A stretch of 64,000 nucleotides of DNA from Tenrec ecaudatus (GCF_050624435.1 NC_134531.1:257252812-257316811), one strand, 5' to 3'; counted from the stretch's first letter, positions 1 to 12,130 are shown. Notes: generated by a model not told the origin, from the letters alone. Made by a program: numbers and translations.

Positions 1-1700
1 ATAACTACGCTATCTACAAAAAGACTATTTAAAGTGTCACTGTCTGATGATTAAGGATCTTGTGCAAGAACACATTCAATTTTCTGTTTTCTTTATTGAA
101 AAAGTATTTCTATCAAAAGCAAATCTCAGCTGGCTTACATAGTACGCTTAATGAACTAAGTGATTTTAATTCTAGCTTAATTCCCTTTCTCATTGTATCA
201 AGGTAACAAAAACTTCATCAAGTGATCACTATTCCTGTATGAGTCATACTATTTAAGTCCTTTACGTATGCTGGGGCAATTTGATGGGGTTCCAAAATAA
301 AGATTAAGGAGTCCATAGGGTTTTCAAAAACTTTTAGAGCTCCATAAACCAATAACTAGTCCCAATACATATTTCATTGAGAAATCTGAAAATCTACAGA
401 TACTAACTCCCTGAGAAAAATGTGCTAAAATCAATTTACATAGTTGATGAAAATCTAAACTGATAGTTACAATTATGTATTTAAAAGGATGTATAAAAAG
501 AGCCCCCCTAAAAAAAATCTTGTTTGAATTAATTTCCACTTGTCACTAGATTTAAAACATCATTAAAATAAAGTACATTTAAATTATAGGAAGAAGATCA
601 TATAATTTAATTTACTTTTAAGCAAGAAGAAATATTTAAATTTTTTTTCCAGTGACAGATTATTAAAAAGTCTAGATGTTCAACGAACGAACTAAATTTT
701 TTTAAAAAGACATTTAAATAATTCTTCAGGGTTTGTATTAAAAGTATATTGTGACTAAACAAAATTATCAGTTATCTCAAATTATTTTGGATTTAAGATA
801 TTTGAATGGCAGGTAGAGAACCATCCATCATCAGTCACCTGATTCTTAGAAGTATTCATTTATTTTTCCTTTAAAATGCCACAATGATTTAAGATAAAAG
901 AATCAAAACTCCCACATGAAAACTAATAAAGCTCCTCTTTTGTAATGCCAAGGTTGTTATCTCTATATTTCTAAGATTCTAACCACACTCTTGTTTCTTT
1001 CTGTCCTTGATTTATGTGGAGGCTGACCTGAGCCCAACCTCGTCAGCCTTATTCAGAGCCAGTCTTTAGGAATATGGGACATGGCTTAGAGGAAAAAATA
1101 GTTAACTGAGGACTCGTTTCTCTGACAAGTATTAAAGACTTTCTCTTTTCAGATCACACAAGAGATTAAGGTATTATTAAAATAAATTCAGAATAGAGAT
1201 ACATATGAATTAATATGAGAACTTAAATAGAAGATGCTGTGTTTGAGAAAACAAAGGAAAGAAAGCAACATAGGTTGCCTGGAAGTAATCAATTCCTACT
1301 TTTATAAAGCTTTGCATCGAGCCAAGTAATTAGCATCAAGGCCAGATCAATTTTTCTCAATAGATGACAGCATACTAATTAAAAGTGATTGGTCTAATTA
1401 GAATCACATTAACAACAAGGAAGGCAATGGCAGATGTATCACTGTATACACAATGCCTTGACTCATCAAATGCTCTGACGCTCAGACTGTTGCGGACGCA
1501 GTTGCCTTTTTGCCATTCTTCTTTTTTATTTTTTTCTCTTACAAATTGAAGATAAAAGATGTAGTGGACGAAGAGGGAGGGGACACTCCAGAAGCCTCTG
1601 CCAGTGAGAACCTTCAAAATACAATTAGGGAAGATCAAACATTAGATAAAGGTCCAATACTATAATTTCTAAAGCTTCCAGCTAAGACTTTGGACAACTT
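1..1700. other. Unique AT-rich sequence in the left arm
   Basis: No gene or recognisable transposon was seen in these 1.7 kb. Short open frames (87 and 71 codons) show no family resemblance. The stretch 1,299-1,519 is the mirror of the candidate conserved element at 13,540-13,760 described below. Confidence 0.6.
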
Positions 1701-2161
1701 TTTGGAATATGAACTATTTATTAAAAGACAAGGCCAATAATTCCATTTATCCTTGGATATGCCTCCAGCAGGGCCACAGTAAGCATCTTTCTTGGTGTGC
1801 TGGACCTGGGGGTAGCGTAGTCATCTGGGGGCCAGAATCATCTTCAGTTGCTGCACATCTTCATAGAACTTGTCCAGAGCATTGGCCAGGACCTGGCTGT
1901 ATTCACCACTATTCAGGCCTTTCTGCTTGTTCAAGAACGAATCTGGAATCTTGTACCGATGTGGGTTTTACATAAAACCGATCATGTCCTCCAGCTCATC
2001 CTCTGTGACTTTGCCTGCTATCGTGGTGGTGTGGATGATGTCTGCTTCCCTCACCACCACAACAGCATATCTGCACTCTCACCCTCAATGGCAGTGACAG
2101 ACAAGGGTCTCATTTTTTTATTTTCTGCCTCCAACAAAGAAAGTGTTGAATTCTCCCAAGA
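1701..2161 (-). pseudogene. RPS18: RPS18 processed pseudogene, 5'-truncated (left copy)
   Basis: This is the mirror of 12,898-13,358 with the same mutations. It keeps the S18 region from about codon 12 to the 3'UTR. The S18 sequence stops abruptly at 2,161, where L1 sequence starts, whereas the right copy continues through the start codon and 5'UTR. The truncation coincides exactly with the inner edge of the inverted repeat. The flanking bases on both sides contain a short CACCA-type similarity that could have served as microhomology. Confidence 0.88.
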
Positions 2162-3680
2162 GATATGGTGCTGGGGCCAGCCTCCCAGACCTCTCCACCG
2201 GTTCCCTCCTCCACGCCGGGATATTGCATTCACACCTTGCGACACTGGGTTGAAGTCTGGTCCCACTTTCCCTGTGGAGATATAAACCATACCCTCCCCT
2301 TGGGTGGATTAATGCCCCATTTCTGTCATGCTGATTGTACTTACCTCAGGGGACTCATGTTGTACCTGTCCCTTTGGGTCTGGCTTACCTCGCTTAACAT
2401 TATTCCTTCCAGCTCTTCCCATGAAATAACGTGTTTCATGTGCTCATCGGTGCTTTTTAGTCTTAAAGGCTTGAAGGTGAACAAGCGGCCATCTCGCTCA
2501 GAAGCAACAAAGTCCACATGGAAGAACACACCAGCCTGTGTGATCGAGTGGTCCCAAAGGGATCAGTTACCAGGCATCAAAGAACAAAAAATCATATCAT
2601 TGACTGCACACCTCCATGATAGGATCGCTGAAGACAAATGGGTGCACAAGCAAATGTGGTGAAGAAAGCTGATGGTGCCCGGCTATCAAAAGAGATAGTG
2701 TCTGGGGTCTTAAAGGCTTGAAGGTGAACAAGCGGCCATCTCGCTCAGAAACAAATAAGCCCACATGGAAGAAGCACACCGGCCAGTGCGATCACGAGGT
2801 GCCCAAGGGACCAGATATAAGGCATCATGCAAACAAAAAAAGATATAAGTGTGTGTATGTATGTGTATATATGTGTATATGTATATGTATGTGTATATAT
2901 ATTATATTAAATGAAGGGGGAAGTGCAGAGTGGAGACCCAAGGCCCAAGTGTCGGCCAATGGAGATCCCCTCATAGAGGGGCTTAGGAGAGGAGATGGGT
3001 TAATTAGGGTGTGAGGTAGTATCGATGAAGAACACATCTTTCCCCCAGATCCTGGATGCTTCCTCCCCCCAACTACCATGATCCAAATTCTACCTTGCAG
3101 AGCTGGATAGGACAGAGGCTGTACACTGGTACATATGAGGGTTGGAGGTACAGGGAATCCAGGGTGGATGATACCTTCAGGACCAAGGGCGTGACGGACG
3201 ATGCTGGGAGAGTGGAGGGTGAGTGGGTTGGAAAGGGGGAACTGATTACAAGGATCCACATGTGACCTCTTCCCTGGGAGAGGGACAGCAGAGAAGGGGG
3301 GAAGGGAGACCCCGGATAGGGCAAGATATGACAAAATAACGAGGTATAAATTACCAAGGGCATAGGAGGGAGGGGGGAACGGGGAGGGAGGGGGAGAAAA
3401 AAAAAAGAGGACCTGATGCAAGGGGCTTAAGTGGAGAGCAAATGCCTTGAGAATGATTGGGGCAGGGAATGTATGGATGTGCTTTATACAATTGATGTAT
3501 GTATATGTGTGGATTGTGGTAAGAGTTGTTTGAGTCCCTAATAAAATGTAAAAGAAGAAAAGAGAAAAAAATGATTAGGGCAAAGACTGTACAGATGTGC
3601 TTTATACAATTGATGTATGTATATGTATGAACTGTGAAAAGAATTGTATCAGCCCCAATAAATTGTTAAAAAAAAAAAAG
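2162..3680 (+). mobile_element. Young L1 with 5' inversion (twin-priming structure)
   Basis: Bases 2,162-2,460 are L1 sequence in reverse orientation, matching the ORF2 end and start of the 3'UTR of the L1 at 24.2-27.9 kb (the 25.9-26.4 kb part, with about 170 bp missing). At 2,460/2,461 the orientation flips to plus and continues through the L1 3'UTR to an A-run at 3,669-3,680. Inverted 5' end plus forward 3' end is the hallmark of twin priming during target-primed reverse transcription. The 3'UTR contains part of a 247-bp tandem module, a simple (TG/TA) tract at 2,849-2,908, a G-rich tract at 3,364-3,396, and a duplicated 3' terminus (3,453-3,570 and 3,571-3,680). It carries no intact ORF. 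Its left end coincides with the inner edge of the inverted repeat, and I found no target-site duplication. Confidence 0.82.
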
Positions 3681-3689
3681 AATTTCTTT

Positions 3690-5606
3690 TCTTTTTTTTA
3701 ACTGTCTATTTATATAAGATAAGTAAGATAAACAACCCTTGGGAGGAAAAAAAACAGGAACAATGATTCCATGGGGACATGGGAGGGGAAGAAGAAGGAA
3801 AAAGGGAGGGAGAGCCAACAAAATCAGGGACAAGGGAACAACAGGAGATCTAAAATAGATGGCAAGGAGAATGTAGAATACATGGTGGGGTTTGAGCCAG
3901 TGCAATATAGCCTAGAGGAACTATGGAGAGCCGAAAGAAGATCAAATATGAAAGTGGGACAGGAGGAACATAAAAGGAAATAATTAGGATTCAAAGATGT
4001 TTGTAGAAGTATAAATATAGGCATGTATATATTTAAATATATTAATATAAAATATAGATTTAGGTGTATGTACATATAGTTATATGTTAAGTATTAAGCA
4101 GCAAATAGACCTTGGGTCTCTACTCAAGCCCTCCCTCTATGTAAGAACTATTTGTTCTAATAACCTGGCATTCTTTGATGGGATACACTTTCTGATACAA
4201 TTGCTGAAGACAAAATGTATGCATAAGCAAATATGGTAACGAAAGCAGATGATGCCTGCTATTAGAAAATATAGTCTCTGGAGTCTTAAAGGCTTAAAGT
4301 TAAAAAAGCAGTCATCTAGCAGGAAAGCAACAAAACCCACATGGAAGAAGCACCCAAGCTGGTGTGATCATGAGACGGGATCAGTTATCAGGTATCAGAA
4401 TACCAAAAGAAACAACCATGTAGATGTGAATGAGGGGAGCTGTAGTGGAGAAGCAAAGCCCATCCATAGACAATTGGATAGCTCCTGACAGAAGGGTTTG
4501 AAGAAAGGGACAAGTTAGTCAGGGTGCAATATAGCACCGATGAAACATACAACATTCCTCTATTTCTTTAAGGCTTCCTCCCAACACTATCATAACCCCA
4601 GTTTTACCTTACAAATTGGGCTAGACCAGAGCATATACACTTGTACAAATAGCTCTCAATACACGGAGCCTGGACAGATAAATCCATCAGGAACAGTAAA
4701 GGGAGTAAGGATACCACAAGGGTAGGCGAAAGATGTGGGAAGTAAGTGGGGAAATGGGGAACCGATTGCAATGATCAACCTGACAACTCGCGCCCCCCTC
4801 AGGGGGACAAACTACAGAAACATGGGTAAAGAGGGACAGCGGACAGTGTAAGACATGAAAATAACAATAATTTATTTTTATCAAGGGTTCATGAGGGTGA
4901 GTGTAGTAGTTACATAACCTGGTGTCAATTTCCGGATTAAGAGTGTAGGGGAGGAGTCTTGCCTGTCGATCAGCATGTAGCTTGTGAGGTCTCTGTGTAG
5001 GCATGGCCTTCTCCTGAGGATTCTGGGAACTCCAGTATTTCCTCCTTGCTCACTCCCTTGGAAACTCTACTGATAAAGCTGACTCCCTGAAAGACATTGC
5101 AGACAATAATCCTGATGGAGCCTGAGGAACCACTGGAGACCCCTGCCAGCGCTGAGATGCTTGCACCACCACTGGATCCACAAGACCTTCCACCCACTGG
5201 CCTGTGATCTTCTTGCATTCGTGTTATTGCATGCATTCCATGAGTCTGAAGAGGACTGTATAGATTGGTATTGGAAATATGGGCTAATATCATACTTATG
5301 GACTTGATCTGGACTGGGCTGGGATGTTTTCTCAATATTCAATTGCTCTTGTATATAAAGCTCTTTCTCATACACATATTAGTATCCATGAATTTATTTC
5401 TTTAGTCCATCCAAACTAACACAGTGGAGTAGGGAGGGAAAAAAAGAGGAGCTGGTACTAAGGGCTCAAGTAGAAAGAAAATGTTTTGAAAATTTTGATG
5501 GCAAAATATACACAAATGTGACTGATATACTTGATGTGTGGATTGTTATAAGAGCTGTAAGAGACCCCAATAAAATGATTTAAAGAGAAAGGGAAAAAAG
5601 AAACAA
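3690..5606 (+). mobile_element. Older L1 3'UTR fragment, split by an LTR
   Basis: Diverged L1 3'UTR in plus orientation. It shares a block order with the young L1: an early purine-rich part, a CTCCCTCTATG-type block near 4,130, a TCTTAAAGGC-type module near 4,283, a GGCTTCCTCC block near 4,571, and a terminal CCAATAAAATGATTT plus A-rich tail at 5,566-5,606. It has one copy of the 3'UTR module instead of two. An LTR at 4,902-5,423 interrupts it. Only the 3'UTR is present, so it encodes nothing. The left end abuts the A-tail of the younger L1. Confidence 0.8.
4902..5423 (+). mobile_element. Solo LTR, ERVL/MaLR-like family A
   Basis: Runs from TGTAGTAGTTACATAACC to CCAAACTAACACA, giving TG...CA termini. 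It shares blocks with the LTRs at 7,805, 28,163, 35,193 and 38,605: a central CCACTGGCCTGTGATCTTC block, a TATATAAAGCTCTTTCT block near the 3' end, and the ACTAACACA end typical of MaLR/ERVL LTRs. The flanks GTGAG (4,897-4,901) and GTGGA (5,424-5,428) look like a decayed 5-bp target duplication. No internal retroviral sequence adjoins it, which fits a solo LTR formed by recombination. It was inserted into an older L1 3'UTR. Confidence 0.75.
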
Positions 5607-6912
5607 ATTCCCCTGACATAGATTCCAGCCTCATAGAAATGCATAAGCCACAGCAGTATGACAAACCAACAGACAAGTGGTGAAATCTAGGATAGCTAAG
5701 ACAAATGGAAGAAATAATGAAGTCAAACACTAAATTTTAAAGAGCAGTTCAAGAAGATAAATTAAAATATTGCAATTAAATGAACAAAGATGTAGAGTTT
5801 GGATGAATCTCCTCAGCATGTCTTCAACTGAGAGGATTCAAGAAAGAATTGAAGCCTTGTCTTGGAAAATTCTATGGGCCTCATCTACTGTATGATGCAG
5901 AAAACGTCAAAAGAAGATGAATGAATACAGGGAACAATTTGCCAAAAAGAGTAATAATTCCATCATTTCAGGAGGTAGCACAGGAGCAAGAACCAGTGAT
6001 ACTGAAAGAAGTCTAAGCTTCACTGAAAGCATTAGGCCAAAAGGATGATCCAGGAATTTATGGAATGCAAACTGATATATTTCAATAAATTGATGGAGTA
6101 CTGAAAGCACTCACTTGTTTATGCCAGAAATTTAGGAGACATCTACCTGGCCACTGACTGGAAGATGTCTAATTTGTATCCATTCCAAAGAAAAATGACC
6201 CAACCAAGTGCTTATTTTGTTGAAGAGAATCCAAAATGGTTTCAGAAGTACATTGACAAGGAGATTCCAGATTAATGCTAGGTTCAGAAGAGAGTAGGGG
6301 ACAATGGATATTATTGCTGATGTCAGAAAGATATTGTTTGGTAGCCACTTTGTTCCCATCTCTCTATTATGGATAAAGGGAAATTACCAGATGCTTATTT
6401 CCTATGTAGATCTCACAAATGTATCTTGGGCTCCCGCTGTCATCCATAGCCTTCTGCAAACCTGACTTTCACACTTTTACTTCCTGCAACTTCAGATTAT
6501 TCGATTTATAATAAGATTTCATCCTTATTGGATTCACAACCAATGCTCATGGAAGCAGCAATGAAGAGATCAAGTGACACATTACATTAGGTAAATCTGT
6601 TGCACAACACTCTTAAAGTGTTGAAAAACAAGGTGCTTCTTTGAGAACTTAAGTTATACTTTCAATTGTTTCATATGCATGTGAAAGTTGACCATTGAAT
6701 AAGGGAGGTTGAAGAATTGGTGTATTTGAATTTTGGTGCTGACAATGAATATTGAAAGTATCAGAGACTTCCAAAAAAGACAAACAAATCTGTCTCAGGG
6801 AAAATACGTCCAGAGCACTGCAAAAGGCAAGAAGTTGTCTCACATGCTTTTCACAAATTTGCAGGAGAGATCAATTCCTGAGGAAGGACACCATGCTTGG
6901 TAAAGTAGAGGG

Positions 6913-6948
<36 letters not shown>

Positions 6949-7085
6949 AGCAAAATCGACGGATACAGTGACTTCAGCAATGGGTTCAAACAAGAGGACA
7001 ATTGTGAAGGATAGCATAGGAAGAGGATGTTTTGTTCTGTTGTGAATAGTCATTTTCAGTTGGAATTGACTGATGGAACTCAATC
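5600..7085 (+). mobile_element. RTE (BovB-like) LINE, internally deleted
   Basis: A plus-strand RTE remnant. Blocks shared with the other RTE copies here include the 5'-region phrase near 5,640-5,690, the N-terminal RT region near 5,900-6,240 (CCAAAGAAAAATGACCCAAC, a decayed PKK-D motif), and the 3' portion from about 6,500 (CATGGAAGCAGCAATGAAGA) to a GGAATTGACTGATGGAACTC terminus near 7,080. The catalytic RT core between about 6,300 and 6,500 is largely missing. A (CA)n tract lies at 6,914-6,946. No reading frame survives. RTE elements of this type, with a 3' end shared with AfroSINEs, are abundant in Afrotheria. Confidence 0.8.
6914..6946. repeat. (CA)n microsatellite
   Basis: 33 bp of alternating CA within the RTE 3' region. 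Confidence 0.97.
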
Positions 7086-7429
7086 AGGTCATCATATATT
7101 CATAATATTCTTTGAAGTCTCACCAAAATCACATTTAATTTACACATGTCTAGCAACATTTTGTTATTGTTTTCTTCTGGAAAGAATATGCCATATCTAT
7201 TCTCCAAGACATTGTTTTTTATTTACTAACCTCACTGTTTTCTTAGCTCTGACCTAAATTGTAATTGAAATCATAATTTTTGCCAATAGTATCCTTAAGA
7301 CAATCTAGTTTTTTTTCTATGGGTCCATTAAAAATCTTCTGGTCTCTTTTTATTAATCTGTGAACCTACTTCCACATTTTAGGTGCATATTAGAGCTATA
7401 TCCCATACCCTGTGCCAAATTCATGATGA
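7086..7429. other. No feature seen
   Basis: AT-rich sequence between two RTE fragments. It shows no recognisable gene or repeat. Confidence 0.5.
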
Positions 7430-8470
7430 AGTGAAAAAATTGAAGTTGTCAAGTATTTTACATTGTTTGGATTCACAGTCAATGCTCATGGAAGCATCGG
7501 TCAAGAGATCAAGTATAACATTGCATTATTGACTACACAAGACTTCTTTAAGGTATTGAAAAGCAAGAATGTTGAGAACAAAGGTGTGCCTGTCATAAAC
7601 CATGATATTTCCTATTGTCTTATATGTATGTGAGAGTTAGACTTTGAATAAAGAAGACCAAGAATAACTGATGCGTTATAATTATGGTGCTGGAGAAAAC
7701 TATTGAAAGTATCATGGAAAATCAAATAAGAAAAAAATACCATAGAAAGCACAAAAAAAAAGTTTTGGAAGAATGCTCCTTGGAAGCAAGGATGAACAGA
7801 TTCATGTGGTAGTTACATAATCTGTTGCCAACTTGAGACCATTCAGAGTGAAAAGGTGGTGTTTAGCCTGTCAATCAGGTCACGCAAGACATTCCGGTTG
7901 ACAAGATACATGGAGTTACACTCGAGCTCTGGAGCTGAAGGAGTCACGTAGAGAACCCTTCCAGCACAATGCTCACAATGCCACTGGGTCCACAATACTT
8001 TGCACCCACTAAACTATGGTCATCCTGCATTCAGTGTCATTGCATGTGTTGCATGAGTCTTAACAGAAATTTATAGATTGATATTGGACATATGAGGTAA
8101 TATCAGACTTATGAACATGGTCTGGACTGGGTTAGAATATTTTCTTAATATGCAATTTCTTTTTTATATAAAATTCTTTCCTATATGCATGTAGGTCTCC
8201 CTGGATGTGTTTCTACAGTCCACCTGGACTAACACAATTTATTTCATATACTTTGGACGTGTTAATCAAGAGAGACCTGGACCTGAATAAGAACAACCTT
8301 CTTACTAATGGAAAAGGCACAGCAAAATTGAGGAAGATCCTTGGTAAAATGGAATGAAGCAGTGGCTGCAACAATGGGCTCAAACATAAAGACCAATGTA
8401 AGGATGTCATAGGAATTGAACAGGAAGTGCATAGGGTGACTATGATTCAGAACCAATTTGATGACACTTA
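7430..8470 (+). mobile_element. RTE LINE 3' fragment split by an LTR
   Basis: The plus-strand 3' part of RTE starts near 7,440 (GAAGTTGTCAAGTATTTTAC) with the CATGGAAGCATCGGTCAAGA block, and ends near 8,470 with the GAACCAATTTGATGACA-type terminus. A family A LTR (7,805-8,236) interrupts it. The two halves join in register relative to the other RTE copies in the window. No coding capacity remains. Confidence 0.82.
7805..8236 (+). mobile_element. Solo LTR, ERVL/MaLR-like family A
   Basis: Runs from TGTGGTAGTTACATAATCTG to CTGGACTAACACA. It is flanked by ATTCA (7,800-7,804) and ATTTA (8,237-8,241), a near-perfect 5-bp duplication. It has the same central and 3' blocks as the other family A copies but is slightly shorter (432 bp). 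It is inserted in an RTE element and has no internal viral sequence. Confidence 0.78.
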
Positions 8471-8559
8471 CAACTACAATCCAGAAGTTAGAGGTTTTGT
8501 GTGTGTGTGTGTCCGTCCACTTCTCTAGTTATAATTTTCAATGATTTAGTAGTTAGGGT

Positions 8560-8959
8560 GTGGATATCCCCCATGATGAGATAGCACATAATACAACCAT
8601 GAATTCTGCTATGAACAGCCAATCAACTGAAAGGAAATTTCCTCATAGGCATGGCTTGGTTCCTAAATAAATGAATGCTAAAGTCACAACTGTCTTGGTT
8701 CATGCTGGAGCTGGATCTTGTGTTTGATTCATCATCTTACTTTGGATTTTTTAGACTTGAGCCAAATTGCATACTGATCCTGGGAGTGTTCAGTAGCCTT
8801 CCCTCTTACTTGCCCACCTTGGATTTATTTGCTTTGCAGTCACCACCCCCTGAAGTTATACAAGTCATGAGAAGCCTCCAGCCATTTGACCTAGGGACTT
8901 GGAATTGCCTACATCACCTGCTGCTCTACAGCTGTGTAAACAATCTCCTTTATATCAAA

Positions 8960-9032
<73 letters not shown>

Positions 9033-9060
9033 TAGAAACCAATTGAATCCTACTGTGGCA
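8560..9060 (+). mobile_element. Possible old MaLR/MLT1-like LTR relic
   Basis: The text resembles an MLT1-type LTR: TAGGGTGTGGATATCCCCCATGATGAGA near the start, a CTTGGATTT...CCTCCAG central part, and CCAATTGAATCCTACTG at the 3' side, interrupted by a (TA)n tract. The 3' end typical of the family is degraded. A 123-codon open frame at 8,675-9,046 lies within it and runs into the TA repeat; I regard that frame as chance. Confidence 0.35.
8967..9031. repeat. (TA)n microsatellite
   Basis: About 65 bp of uninterrupted TA dinucleotides. It is self-complementary, so it could extrude a hairpin. Confidence 0.97.
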
Positions 9061-11394
9061 TGCCACTGTAATGAAAAATTTAAATGTATGGTCTTGGCTT
9101 AATCACTCAAATGTGGGCAATTTAAAAAAGCAAAACTGGTTTCTGAGAGTGAAAATAGAGTCATATATTTTGTAAAACCAGAGCCATTAGTAAAATTGTT
9201 GCTTATGTAACCTTAGAAAATAATGATATTTATTGATCTAGCATTGCACAGAATTATAGTGAGTGGTGAGCACAGGAGAGAATTACATATATATTCTTTG
9301 GAAGTAGAAATTAAAAGGCCCATTAAGACGAATCTTGGATTAAAAATCATATAAATGACTATTGCTTGTTGGTGTCTGAATACCTCAATGTGGCCACCAG
9401 TAAGATGAGTAAGAAGCAAAACTGTAAGAAAGCAGATTTAAAAAAACAAATTTGAGACTTGTGTCTAAAAATGTCTTTGATTGTACAACTGCTACATAGA
9501 CTGAAAGACCAAATAGCTTAGGCATTGATAGAAATTTTGAGGAATATTACTTGATAACGATCCTTTGAGTTAAGATTTAAATGACTTTAGCATTACTGTC
9601 TATTAAAAATTGTTCAGGTTCCTTGGCTTACTCTAGTAGGTAGATGAGAAAATTTGTATAGTCTTCAAAGCCATTTTTCTTAATTTAAGTTTTGTAGAAA
9701 TTTAAATGCACCTTATCTCTGACTCATCACTGGGTATTCGTTATGGGGTTGAAAATGGGCAGGTAACTAGATATATCATGGGTAACTTGTTGAAATAAGT
9801 GGTGCCATGTTTAGCTACAATAGGCATAATCAAGCAACACAAAATGTGAAAATATGATCTTAAGGTTGGATGCAAAAATGGGTGAAATGTGAAATTTTCT
9901 CATTTGAGAAGGGAACGTGTATTACATGTGGAAATGGAAGCAAAGAAGAATATTTGATTCTCAGAACTGTAGATTGAGGCAGAAGAAAGCTCATGCTGGT
10001 TCATGTTCGTCTTTTCCCTCTTCTTTCTGGACACACGTATATGGGATATTTCCAAGTCCCCTTTCTGTTAGGTTGGCGTTTCTGAGTTCTGGGCAGCAAA
10101 ATGCCTGACCCATAAAAAAATATCTGAGACTGTCTCTCTTCATATTCATAATCGAGGGTCACAGCTTAATATTGAAGATGGTGGCACAATAAAAACTCAT
10201 TATGATCAAGTCAATGACAATTCATAGTGACTCTCTGTGACCAGATAGAGCTGCCGCTGTGAGTTTCTGAAACTGTAACACTTTACAGGAGAAGAAAGCT
10301 CCATCTTTCTCCCCAGCAGAGGCCAATGACATTGCAGTGAGAAGCCCGATAAGTAACCACTGTGCAATCAGGCTCATTTTGCACTATGAGTTGACATTTT
10401 CATTCATGAGGTTTGTCATCAATCTACATTTCACCTTTTTTCAAATGAGCAAACCACTTGAAGGCTTGAGTTTTTCTTTTAGCGATGTCCTTCTAATCTG
10501 TGTTCAGTATCACAGCAGTTTCTGCAGCATTTTTCCAGAGCAGGAAACAAAATTTCACAGCCGCATGCCGTTTTTCTAAATTGGCCATCACAAAAAATGA
10601 GGTTTGGGCGAAAATCTGCTTTCACAAAAAAATTCACTGTGACCAGAGAGAGCTTTCCCAGGTAACACCACTGGGTGCACTAACTCAGAGTTGCTTGGCA
10701 CTTGCCTAGTGGGAAAAAATGTGTACTACAAAAGCTTCACTCCCCCAGCACAATTCCATTTTTAGTGGGGAGTACACTTTTGTAATTTGAAAATTGGGAC
10801 AAAATATTGAGCCTATGAGAGAAACAATTTTTAGAATGGAAGCATGGATGTTTGGTGATTTAGAAATAAATGTGTAACATCTACACTCCTTCTAGTCTAA
10901 AATCAATATAATCTTCATAATAATAAGTGCAAGAAGGTGATGAATCATCTTTTGATATTCACAGGGTAATCATACTAATAATTATAATGCAGTTAGTGTA
11001 ATCTAAAATAAAACATTATTTCCTAATTAAAATAAAGGAGAATCAAGGGATTGCATCATGCACATTTTTGGAGTTGGTCAAGTTTATTATGTGGTTATTA
11101 TAAGAAGCAGATTTTTGTCCCCAGAGATGTTAACAGAACTAACCTGGAAGTAGTCTAGTAAGTCCAGAGGAATTTGGTTGTCTATTACTAAAACAAAGAG
11201 AACAAAATTCAGTTGCCATTGTCTCAAGTACAACTCATGCCGAGCATGCTTTTCAGCATATAACTACTCCACTGAGTGCTTAATGATTATTTTTTCTTTG
11301 AAACTAGAGCTTTACAATAGTTTCCCTCAAATGCCCTCTATGTATTCTGGAGCCTACCATATATTCAGTTAGCAGTTGATTTATACAATCTAGG
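9060..11394. other. Unique AT-rich spacer sequence with one SINE relic
   Basis: No gene was recognised. The only repeat seen is a minus-strand AfroSINE relic at about 10,205-10,375. Short open frames of up to 80 codons show no resemblance to known families. Confidence 0.5.
10205..10375 (-). mobile_element. AfroSINE relic
   Basis: Read on the minus strand, this gives the order of an AfroSINE: a tRNA-like head with GGTTACTTATCGGGCTTCTC, then an ACAGTTTCAGAAACTC block and a CACTATGAATTGTC tail. It is strongly diverged. AfroSINEs are tRNA-derived and share their tail with RTE, which mobilises them. Confidence 0.6.
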
Positions 11395-12130
11395 GTTCAA
11401 GAGTGAAGACAACTTAAAGCATTTGCTGATGAAGATCAAGGATTGAATCCTTCAATGTGGATTACAACTTTATGTAATGGAAACCCCAAAGCCTTAAAAC
11501 TGAACCAATTGTTAATACCATGATAAACAAAAAAAAAAGAAGTTGTCAAGGATTTCATCTTATTCAAATCCACAACCAGTGCTCATGGAAGCAGCAATCC
11601 AGAGATGAAATTACACACAGCATCGGGTGAATCTGTTGCATAACCTCTGCAATGTTGGACAGCAAGGATGTCACTTTAAGCAATAAGATGTGCCTGACCC
11701 AAGTCATACTTTCAATTTTTCTCAAGTATATGTGAAAGTTGGACAGTGGCTAAGGAAAAACAAGGAATTCTGCATTTGGGTATGGAGGTGGTGAAGAATA
11801 CTGCTAGTATCATGGATTGACAAAAAAAATCAACAAATTGGTATTGGAAGAAGGACAACCAGAATGCTGCCTGGAAGTTAGGTTGGTGTGACTTCATTGC
11901 GTGTATTTTGGACATTACTGGAAGAGACCGGTCCTCTTGAAAAGAACATTATGCTTGATAAAGTAGAGGGCAGTCAAACAGAGGAAGACTGTCAATGTGA
12001 TGGACTGACACAGTAGCTGCAAAAATGAGTTGAAACATAAACATCGTGACGATAGAATAGGACCAGGCAGTGTTGTGTGGGACATAGGGTCATTATGAAT
12101 CCTAACCAATTTAATGACATCTAACAAATG
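11395..12130 (+). mobile_element. RTE LINE 3' fragment
   Basis: RTE 3' part in plus orientation. It contains the RT-to-tail transition near 11,430, the CATGGAAGCAGCAATCCAGA block at 11,586, the AGAATGCTGCCTGGAAG block near 11,859, and a TTTAATGACATCTAACAA terminus at 12,109-12,126. It has stops throughout. Confidence 0.82.

Larger units (their letters stand above)
1..2161. repeat. Left arm of a large inverted repeat (truncated by window start)
   Basis: This arm is the reverse complement of 12,898-15,058. Paired positions always sum to 15,059, so no indel separates the arms, and I found no mismatch in the blocks I compared by eye. Open frames at 324-539, 1,375-1,638, 1,709-1,975 and 1,870-2,097 recur with identical translations at the mirrored positions. 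The inner edge is at 2,161/2,162, after which left and right sequences differ completely. The outer end is not visible because the match runs to base 1. The arm contains an RPS18 retrocopy fragment and about 1.7 kb of otherwise unique AT-rich DNA. Confidence 0.95.

Noticed and set aside
1848-2285. 145-codon open frame in the left arm
   Set aside because: It reads the RPS18 pseudogene antisense and runs into L1 sequence; there is no coding signature.
2825-3421. 198-codon open frame on the minus strand
   Set aside because: It lies antisense to the young L1 3'UTR; proline- and serine-rich text comes from the purine-rich L1 strand.
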